The notes under the pieces: generated by a model
The model's input: the letters and a program-made list of their open reading frames with translations, nothing else
What the model was told of the DNA's origin: nothing
Database searches by the model: none
Position numbers and translations under genes: made by a program
In this document: positions 55,550-64,000 of the stretch, in pieces
Position numbering within the stretch: position 1 is the stretch's first letter
How the letters are laid out: every line of letters begins with the position of its first letter
Assembly (NCBI RefSeq): GCF_026914185.1
Contig: NC_070561.1
Span: forward strand, 6,510,001-6,574,000
Direction of reading: 5' to 3'
DNA length: 64,000 nt
From: Puccinia triticina
Taxonomy: Eukaryota > Basidiomycota > Pucciniomycetes > Pucciniales > Pucciniaceae

Positions 55550-55823
55550 AACAATAACAACATTTTCTGTTATCTTGTTTTTTGTGTTGCTAACAATACA
55601 GGAACTTGCCCAGGAAATAGTGATGGATAACAGCAATAAATGTTATTGTATCCTGTTAGTAGCAATAAAAGGCCTGTTATTGTTGTTATTGCTGTTATTT
55701 CCTGTTATTGTTAGTATGGATACTTGTATCTGAGATAACAAATAACATGAATTTGGGAGTCAATCAAATGGCTACACTAACAGTTATTGTCCAATAACGC
55801 TAGTGTAGTGCAGTGGCCCATTG

Positions 55824-57479
55824 CTGCTGTTGGCTACATAATATCTTGCGTGTTTTGCTTGCTTTAGGTTTGCTATAACTACCTCGCGTTTTTGACTTGC
55901 AGTGTGCTATCACCATACAAACCGCTCAGTTCTAAACATTGCACTGTTCTTGCTTATCTCTTGTTCTATCTGGAAGAGGTCAGCCCAATCAATCCTCAAT
56001 TAGTGAAAAAAGAAAGATATTAACCATTTTTAATTATGTGCTCTAATTTGCCCATGCTCCACTCATACGTATCTGCAAAACAAATAATGAGATCAGGTGT
56101 AATAGCAGAAGACTGAATCTTTCATGGTAAATAAAATAGGGGAAATTAAAATTCATTTTTGTCTGATCTATAGTTTTATCCCTGTTTGAATACCAGACCA
56201 GAAAAAATAGACAATAGGAAGGAATCACAAAAAATTGTGTTAGCACACAAGACTTATACTTTTGACAATTATTATGGGTGCATACTTTTACTTTTGTGCT
56301 TCAGATCATATGAGCCAAGGGTGGTTTGGTAATTCCTACATGGCGCTCTCAAAAGGATAGGATGGAGCTGGTGATAGAAGACTGTGATTGTGATAGATCT
56401 ACAATTGATTTGGTGGACTGTTTGACTGAATTTCTGGATTTTTTTGCTGAGATCTAAGAAGGAAGGGGTATCACAGTAGTTGGGGTCAGCTACTGAATCA
56501 CTATCGTGGAGATATCCCCCCTTGTTGAGCAATAATCCATCCACAACAGCATCATTTCAGAACAGTGGCCAACGCAGTGGGTGGGTACAAAGAAGGGAAA
56601 TTCACAGGCAAGCCTGGGGGGAGGTTGATGAGAAGCTGGAGAGGACACGCAAAGCATGCAACGTGAGAGGTGTGAGGTGGTACCATGGGGTGCAGTAGGA
56701 GCCCAGGACGCGGGCCCACCTCTTGGAAACTGCTGGTCCAATTGCCAGAAATGGTGAGCTTCTTTTTTGAGACATCCGGCGGTTGGCTTTCCAAAGGCAT
56801 GTTGAATCCTAGGGAGCTGATGATGGAAACACATGTGTTGTTACATCAACCAGTTGCCAGGGGAGAAGTTGAGGAAATCAAAACAAAGGAGGCGGGCATA
56901 CAGCTGGTCAAACCTCCGGACTCCTCAGTAGCTGGCTTGCTTTGGAATTGTGCTCAATGGGAATTCGGCTCTTCGGGAACACTCAAACAAGTAATCACTT
57001 CATGGTGGTGGGAGGAGCAATATAGGGTGTGATCAAATTACATACATAGCAATTGGCATCTGGTGATGTGTCAACAGCTAGATACATAGGTGAGACTGGT
57101 AAGCCTGGTTCAGGTGAATCAGCAAGAGATCTAGCCAGCTCTGGAATTCTGTGATCTGGAATTCCAGATCTGATACTGGGGCGCCTCCCACATTGATTTA
57201 AGCTCCTCCCCTATATAACCAAAATATCTGAACCTTCAGCCACCCTCAGCTTTGCATCACTGCTTCCTCTGAAATTCAACAGTCATTTTTGGAGGTCCTC
57301 ACATAGATGTGTTTTGGAAATTATCTTTTAATGTAATTTATGTATGTACAGTTTTCTTGCACAATACTAGCCATCATCAATTTGATGGCTAGTAATAGTA
57401 TGATGAGGTACAAATTTGAGATTATCATAGCCAGTGAACAAAATGTTCCACTTTAGCAAAAAATTACTCATGAATGGGT
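55824..57479. other. No gene recognised
   Basis: Short frames on both strands (56272-56834, 56685-57032) lack recognisable domains. A palindromic GATCTGGAATTCCAGATC at ~57152 and a CTATATAACC motif at ~57210 suggest a promoter or LTR, but no partner repeat is visible. Confidence 0.35.
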
Positions 57480-57664
57480 GTGGTTCATATATTAGGGGGT
57501 TTCAAAGTTGGCCAGATGCGACTTGCTTGCACTTTTGCAAGTCGGTGTTCAAGTTCATTCTTGAACACCGAGTTGCAAAATTGCATGCAAGCCACACTGT
57601 ACTACACCCTCTAAGCCTTCTTGAATGTAGTTTTGAAATTTGGTGTTCAATAAAAGCCTTGAAC

Positions 57665-60600
57665 CAACGGTGTAACCATTACGATACATGTAGCGGAGCG
57701 GCCGTTACATGTATCGTAATTGGACACAATTACACACTTTCAAAAAAAGCCTGTAGCGCATCGTAGTGCCGATGCGCTACCGATGCACAGTATTAAAATC
57801 TTTGCTACATAATCTACAAGTACGTTGTAGCGCAGCGGTCAACCGATGCAATTTTGATACAGTAACGCATGTATTGGGCTTTTTTGCACCAATTGTGTAT
57901 TTTTTGCAGGCAAGCTATTTACATGGGGGAGTGAGGCTGTTCATGAGGCAGTAAGGCAGAGTGGGAAGCGAGAACGCACAGGAGGAAGTCAAAGCAGGTA
58001 AAAAATGATACATCAATATTTTGGCAGCAAAAATTCATCATTACCCTTTTACTTTTTTTTCAATTGTTCTTTTCCTCCAGTTCTTCATAGCTTTTGGTGA
58101 TAAACTCCTGGGCCGCCTCGAAATCGCCATCGGCCTGATATCCTTGCTGCAGCCATTGGTGAGAACTTACAGATCTCTTGATGGTCCTGGGGGCCAGTCT
58201 CCTGCGATCGCGTCCACAGATGTTGGCCGCAGCCAAGAAGCAGCGCTCAACACTTGCCGAGGTTGCAGAGCAAGCCAAGTAGTCCTTGGCCATTGATGAC
58301 AGGATCGGGAACTCTTGGTGATGATCCTGTATGAAATATAAAACCAAAGATTAACAAAGGTTACAATCACTTGATTTAACTGAGAATAACATACCTTCCA
58401 CCACTTGAGGCATTCGTCTGCGTCGGCCACCGGGATCTTGTAGATACCACTGAGGTATGTGGTCAACTTGTCTTTGGGTAAGGAGTTGGTGGCATCAGGG
58501 AAGAGGTCCACGTCATCGGTATCCCAGCGATGTTTGGATGGTGGTGGTTGACTTAAAACCGGAGGAGATGGTTGTGAAGTAGGAACTGAGTTTGCCTCCA
58601 TTTTGATCTTTTGTTGTTCATATTCCCTTTGAAGTAAGCCCTTGGCATATATGTAGTGCGACTCAAACCATAACGAGAAAAGAGATAGTCGGAACGCCGG
58701 GTTTAACGTTGTGGCTAGGAGCACAGGATCACAGTTCAGCGCCTCAGCAAGGTAAGTTTTTGTCTTCTTGATCATACTATGAAATTTGGGTTCAGACGGC
58801 ACACGTCGTTTTTTCAAGTAGCTGATGATGTGTTTGTATTCGCACAACATTAGGGATGCCAAGGAATGATCTCCTTCCATCCTTTTAGTAATAAAATAGA
58901 ATTCCTGTGTTGGAAATAAAGGAGAATAAGTGAAATGAATTATGAAGGATGAACAAAGGATATAAAATCAAAGAAAGACGCACGCTAAGTATATCATTTA
59001 ATCGCTTTACAACATCCCAGTCACTGCGAGTGATCTCATACTCGTGGAAAAAGTTTTTGGTCTGACCCTCCTTGCGCTCTTGTCTGTCTTTTTCGTTCTT
59101 GATGAGCTTGTCGATAACCTCTCGACCTTGGTAGGCACGGTCCCGGCTCTGCCATTTTATATTCCAGCAAATCCCGTAACCGGCGATGAGTGTTGGACCA
59201 CCACAGTCAAGCTTCTTGCGCCATAGGTTGAATTCAGACCTTCTGGCGGCTGAGCTAGTGATCCTTTGAATCACAGAATCGACTTTCTTCAAGATCTCCG
59301 AGACGGTCGTAGTTGGCTCCGCGCTTTGCACCTGTTCTGCATCAGAGTCGCAATCGTCACCGCCACCATCAGAACCACCCGCTGGGAGTGGCTCACCGTC
59401 TAAGGCATCACCTGGTGGAATGTCTGCTGCGGCAGCTTCCTCACCAAGTTCATCGATTGTTCCCAGCGCAGGGACAAATCCAAGAGTCGCGTGTCTTCGT
59501 GGGGTTAAGCCCTCAGTCGAAAGATCGATTGCCTTGAGTCCAGCCGACAAGATAAGCGCAATTTTGTGACAAAAACAACGTATATGATTTGCGGCGAGGT
59601 TGAGTTCTTTGCCGGTCTGTTCGAGGACAATTTGATCCAGTGTGGTCGTCAATGTGCGGTTATTAGAGCCAGAGTCGGTTGTTTGGCCTATAATGTATGT
59701 AGATGAAGAAAAAACAAGATTAGCAAACAGACAAGTTGAATTAAATAGAGCCGAAGAAACTTATCTTATCTTGAAGGTGAAGCTTGGTGATGATATGAGC
59801 AAAAGGGATGGCAAGATACTTCCCCTTATGAGTCCAAGCGATGTGCTTGAGAGATAGGTGACACACTTTGAACGTCCAATTGTCGGAAATGTATGTGAAA
59901 GAGATACCCATGAACGCCTGGTGGTTACCCTTTGTAGTCCATACGTCATGGATGAGGCTGATCTTTGACTTGAGCGACTGCACCCCACAATCACAAGAGA
60001 AAATTAGTACATGCTATTAAAATATGACTGGAATATAATAAAGGAACTAACTTACCTTTAATTTATTTCTAACTTTCTCTTGAAGGTTGATGTAAAGTTG
60101 ATGGGCCTCGGCGGCAGCCCAAACACGCGAGAAGAGCTTGACTCCAACACGGCGAGTGTAGTTGTACGAGAATCCAAGGACAGCGTCGCCAATTCGCATC
60201 CAAGGTTGAGACGTTCCAATGAGCCAGATGACAATAATCTGGTTGAGAGTTCGGTTGTCGAAGGCGGCACTTTCGATGTAATTTGTGAGGCTGTTTGATT
60301 TGTTCTTCTTGGCATCGGCCGCTTGTTCCTTCAAGGTGCGTCGTAAGTTAGCCCCCAAATCAATTGCAGCTGATCTTCCAGGGCAAGCTGATTGTGCCAT
60401 GTCGCTGTCCCGATGTTTGAGTAAGTTAGATCGGCTATCCTTCCCCCTTTTGTAAATCTTTGGACACCACCTGCATTTGTAATGTAGTTTGGGTCCTTCG
60501 GTCTGATAGATAGGAAGTTTAGATGATCAACAATAAAACCTAACAATAATTAAAAGAATGATTGAAAAACTTACTTCACCGTGCCCTCGAGTAGGAGACT

Positions 60601-61402
60601 CAAAATATAACCCGACATCATCGGTTTCTTTAGCAGCTACACCTCTGGTTTTCTTTTTCTTTACTTTTTCATTTTCTTGATCGGAAATCTGGGCAAGATC
60701 GATTGTGTATGCGTCCGGGTCTAGTTTGGATTGGTAACTGACGCAATGTTGCTTCCTTTTCTTTTGCTTTGGCTGGGAAACAGAAGGTTCACCATTTCGG
60801 GTAGTCGTAGGATCCGGCGATGATAGGCTGGCAACAGAAATTGTTTTTGAAACGTGTTTGGATCGGACCGGAGTTCTCTGGGACCGGGAGGATGGGCCAA
60901 CATCGGTCCAATCTTGGTCATTTGGCCGGACGTAGTTCCCATGCGTCTTGACTGGAGTGATCACCCGCTTTGATTGACGGGATGGAGGCCGAGGGGGACG
61001 TGCGGAGGATGGAGGCCGTGGAGAGGCCGATGCGCGGGACGATCGAGCCATGGTGGATGCTCCTGGGGGATCGGCGGCGGCCCTGACTAATGGTTTCACC
61101 GTTGGCACAAGGGTTCCCCCGATTGGTTCCCGCCCCCTAGTACCCTTGGGTCCCGCGACCCAATTCACCGCTACAGCCATTACATGACCAACTGTAACTT
61201 GCATTGAAGCGGTAGTGCATCGCCGCACCCAATACAGAGATCTGAGAATGAATGTAGCGCAGCGAGCTGCCGCTACATATAATTCAAATTGCCATGTAAC
61301 GGAGCGGGTGCAAGTTACGATACCGTTACAATGTAACGGCATTACACTAAGATACGTTACAGCCCATTACACGATACATGGCGTGTAATGGTTACACCGT
61401 TG
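57665..61402 (-). mobile_element. hAT transposon, apparently complete, 3.7 kb
   Basis: Ends CAACGGTGTAACCATTAC at both sides (right end reverse complemented). The 7-bp direct repeat CTTGAAC is at 57658-57664 and 61403-61409. Subterminal regions carry many TGTAGCG/GTAACG/CGTTAC short repeats. One multi-exon transposase gene fills the interior. Confidence 0.9.
58060..61051 (-). CDS. hAT transposase, multi-exon
   Basis: Exon 1 60575-61051 (ATG 61051) is a basic Ser/Pro/Arg-rich, disordered region. The donor GTAAGT at 60574 and acceptor CTATCAG near 60505 lead to a BED-type zinc finger (C-x2-C ... H) and an I-x-x-x-A-F-D-N-R-T region to ~60057. The next exon, ~59767-59965, has S-L-I-H-D-V-W-T-T-K. 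Then follow ~58960-59690 with Q-T-T-D-S-G-S-N-N-R and C-F-C-H-K-I, and 58390-58880 with L-N-P-A-F-R-L. The C-terminal dimerisation domain is 58060-58330 with F-P-I-L-S-S-M-A-K-D-Y-L and S-x-S-V-E-R-C-F. All hAT domains are present in order and no stop codon interrupts them. One donor (GTTTCT, ~59760) is weak. It is expected to act in the nucleus on the CAACGG ends. Confidence 0.85.
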
Positions 61403-61740
61403 CTTGAACACCAACTTGCAGAAGTGCATGCAAGTTGTGCATGGCCAACTTTGAATCCCTCTATTATATGATTCCAAGGGAATACCAGCTTTATTGAATA
61501 CCTCAATAATATGGCTACAGAGAAAGAGAGAAAAACACATATTCATCAATTGGTCCAAAAACATCACTTAAGGACTCAAAAACAAGGAAATTTAAGATTG
61601 GTGGTCAGATTACAAAATCTAGAATGTAGCCATAAAATTGAAAGCTAGTTATACTGAGGTAACTGCAGGATTAATCCCAAGTAATTCTTGTTTAATACCA
61701 GTTTTATTATCACAGCAATGTGCCCCCATTGCTTTGCTTT

Positions 61741-62336
61741 TCAGGGGGGTGAGAATTCACGAAGTAATCTTCCAAACATGTAAAGAAAAGCTGAAAGGCC
61801 TAAATACATAAAAATTTCACAAATCTTTTTGCAAGAGAGACTTGATATTAAAGATTTGAACTCTTTTATAACAACATTTTCTTTGTTCTTTTCTTGCATT
61901 TCCATTGAAGGAGCTGATTTATCCTGAAAAATGAAACTTTTCTGGTCCAAGACTTCTGCTGCAGCTGGGTATGTAATATCAGAATCTTTCTCTGAAATCA
62001 TCCTCTTTGCACATGTCAAACTTCCATGCACTTGGTTTTGAAAAATGTTGCTCTGTGGATGAGCCTCCACCTCCTGTATAAACAGATCCAATAATATAAT
62101 CCCCATTAGATAATTTATTTAACCACAACCGCTCTAAACAAGAGTATCAAAATTGATCTTATGGGGTTGGTAAGATGATCATAATCTAATGGTTTTTCTT
62201 CTTTTGAAGAGGATCCAGAAGCTAGAATTTGATTATCAATTGGAAATTTCAAGGTTGATAACTGCTCCAATCCATTGTCACCTTCTTCTAGTATTGGTTG
62301 GAAGGTGGCCAATTTTGATCCCTTGATGGTTTCCAT
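61741..62336 (-). CDS. Possible small tail-anchored membrane protein
   Basis: Frame 62115-62336 (ATG 62336) and frame 61741-62090 can be joined by a GT...ATACAG intron (about 62078 to 62130; two GT donors are possible, both phase 0). The product would be ~180 residues, acidic and Ser/Lys-rich. A hydrophobic stretch (I-F-M-Y-L-G-L-S-A-F-L-Y-M-F) lies near the C-terminus, followed by a few basic residues, like a tail anchor. No family is recognised. It could also be chance open frames. Confidence 0.35.
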
Positions 62337-62559
62337 GGCAAAGCATCTTGCAACAAGCTAATTCATAGGTAATCCCAATCAGTCAGATAAATCATCATGC
62401 CAATTAAACAAAGTGAAACAGCAAAGACTTAACAAACAAGGCCAGAAACTGGGAAAACATAGTGAAAATTCTAGTTGTTTATTTGAAAAAAATTGCTGGA
62501 TGCAATGATATATATGAGATATATCAGCTGATGATGCTATTTCTTGTTTTTTGAAAAGT

Positions 62560-63573
62560 GAAGGGTGGGAGAAATTTGAATTGCATCAAGACCCACACTT
62601 GGATTGCTACTGCTGGTGTGAATTTTCAGTAAAAATGAAGAGGCACTGCTGCTGGCCAGTGAATAATTTGACAGGTCATCAATATTTATACAATTTGACT
62701 TTCCCTTGGTCCTCACATGGATCAAATGACCAAATACACCATTATGTAATTGAAGGGTTTGAAAAACCCACCATTTATTGTAATGGCCTTCAAAAAAGGA
62801 CTTCTTGTTGTGAAATATTGATATTGCATTGCCATGCTATGTAGTAAAAAAAGCAAAAGCAGCCCAAAAAATATTTTATTGTCATGTTGTAGCAATCACT
62901 TTTGATACGTGTAGTAATTCACACTTGTGTCAAGTTCAGAATTTGCTATGTTACATCAACAAGGATATGCAGCCCGCTTGGGTCAAGTTTTGAAGTTGCT
63001 ACTGTTGGTGTGAAGTTTCAGTAAAAAAAGAAGAGGCACTGCTGCTGGCCAGTGAATTATTTGACAGGTCATCAATATTCATACAATTTGACTTTACCTT
63101 GGTCCCCACATGTATCAGACATGGCAATCCTTTGTGTCTCATAGTTGTTTTCCAAGGCTTAGCCAAAGGATATGCAGCCTGTTTGGGTCAAGTTTTGAAG
63201 TTGCTACTGCTGGTGTGAAGTTTCAGTAAAAATGAAGAGGCACTGCTGCTGGCTGGTGAATAATTTGACAGGTCATCAATATTCATACAATTTGACTTTA
63301 CCTTGGTCCCCACATGTATCAGACATGGCAATCCTTTGTGTCTCATAGTTGTTTTCCAAGGCTTAGCCAAAGGATATGCAGCCTGTTTGGGTCAAGTTTT
63401 GAAGTTGCTACTGCTGGTGTGAAGTTTCAGTAAAAATGAAGAGGCACTGCTGCTGGCTGGTGAATAATTTGACAGGTCATCAATATTCATACAATTTGAC
63501 TTTACCTTGGTCCCCACATGTATCAGACATGGTAATCCTATGTGTCTCATAGTTGTTGTCCAAGGCTTAGCCA
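62560..63573. repeat. 204-bp tandem repeat
   Basis: Three near-identical copies (about 62962-63165, 63166-63369, 63370-63573) carry AGTTTTGAAGTTGCTACTGC, GGCACTGCTGCTGGC and CCACATGTATCAGACATGG. A diverged copy is at 62575-62790. Each copy contains the same minus-strand 60-codon frame, which simply follows from the repeat. Confidence 0.9.
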
Positions 63574-63580
63574 AGAAGCT

Positions 63581-63944
63581 CAGGGTGTTAATGGGTGGGC
63601 CAACCCAAAACCAACCTGAGACCTGTTGGGTTGTGGGTTGGGTTCAGGCACTTTTTGAAAGAAAATCACATGACCCAACTTCCAAAATTATTGGGTCAGT
63701 TTCAGGAAGCCTATTTTCTAATTGGGTTGGCCCCAGACCCAACCACAACGTTTCCAACAGTGAAGTTGGCAGTCATAGGCACTCAATAGGTCAAGACCCG
63801 CCGTGTTTTTTGACCTAGAATGGCATCGGGTTGGGTTCGGGCAGCATAATTTCCAATCTGCCCCGGCCCGACCAGACCGAAAATAATTGCTGGGTCGGGT
63901 TTGGACACTGCCTTTTGGCCCGAACCCGACCCGTTTACACACTG
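63581..63944. mobile_element. Short hAT-like MITE
   Basis: Ends CAGGGTGTTAATGGGT and, reverse complemented, CAGTGTGTAAACGGGT. The interior is GGGTTGGG / CCCAACCC-rich, as in the 4344-5250 element. No matching target duplication is seen. Confidence 0.5.
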
Positions 63945-64000
63945 GAGAGGCGCTCGGTGCGGGCCCATGATACTCGGGTCAGGCCCGGAATATTTTGTGA

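Larger units (their letters stand above)
54103..55823. mobile_element. MITE with CAATGGTGGGCC ends, 1.7 kb
   Basis: Left end CAATGGTGGGCCAATACACT; right end, reverse complemented, CAATGGGCCACTGCACTACA. The flanks show TTGCTGTTGG / CTGCTGTTGG (9 of 10). The ends resemble the CAACGGTGGGCC MITE. The right part is rich in GTTATTG repeats. A second TIR element is nested inside. Confidence 0.55.
57480..61478. repeat. Older TIR element holding the hAT
   Basis: 57485-57560 (TTTCAAAGTTGGCCA, TTGCAAGTCGGTGTTCAAG) is mirrored at 61403-61478. The hAT at 57665-61402 sits inside this older element; its right target duplication begins exactly where the right arm starts. Confidence 0.65.

Overview
The window looks like transposon-dense DNA from a basidiomycete fungus, most likely a rust (Pucciniales) or close relative. 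Reasons: short GT-AG introns (55-90 bp) in every recognisable gene; Tnp2/Plavaka-type, hAT, FAR1-like MULE, Ty3 and Copia-like elements; and an ataxin-10 homologue in fungal intron layout. No prokaryotic gene organisation, rRNA or CRISPR array is visible. The species is inferred, not shown. || Layout. 1-4.2 kb: copy A of a ~2.3-kb segmental duplication. It is split by a 1.9-kb non-autonomous hAT (247-2137) that carries a nested MITE, and it holds a two-exon gene on the minus strand. 4.3-8.7 kb: hAT deletion derivative, a TA-flanked TIR element, diverged palindromic repeats. 9.2-17.9 kb: an 8.6-kb Ty3-type LTR retrotransposon on the minus strand with 789-bp LTRs, Gag-protease, Pol, and five homologous intron-like cassettes. 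18.2-27.5 kb: an old MULE whose transposase gene carries a C-terminal OTU-type cysteine protease domain. That gene is split by a probable solo LTR and by a CACTA-like palindromic element, which itself carries two hAT-like foldback elements and a palindromic satellite. 29.0-31.3 kb: another foldback element with nested insertions. 31.9-34.2 kb: duplication copy B with the paralogous gene. 34.8-36.8 kb: ataxin-10/Ctr86 homologue, GC-rich, the clearest conserved cellular gene. 37-41 kb: unclassified DNA, MITE pieces, and a broken Copia-like gag-protease. 41.5-48.6 kb: Plavaka/CACTA-type element with divergent transposase and accessory genes and palindromic sites at both ends. 48.6-53.3 kb: SNF2-family helicase pseudogene split by a Harbinger-like and a MULE-like MITE. 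54.1-55.8 kb: MITE-in-MITE with a 33-bp minisatellite. 57.5-61.5 kb: an apparently complete hAT inside an older TIR element. 61.7-64 kb: a possible small membrane-protein gene, a 204-bp tandem repeat, and a hAT-like MITE. || The most unusual signals are three. First, the Ty3 element has five related introns; in two of them the donor GTAAGT itself supplies the stop codon TAA, so splicing would decide whether Pol is joined to a hydrophobic leader and whether it is extended into an LTR-encoded frame. Second, the duplicated gene pair differs far more in exon 1 than in its intron and 5' flank. Third, one palindromic ATGACCGG...CCGGTCAT satellite recurs inside unrelated transposon families. All boundaries and identities were read by eye; no search or alignment was run.
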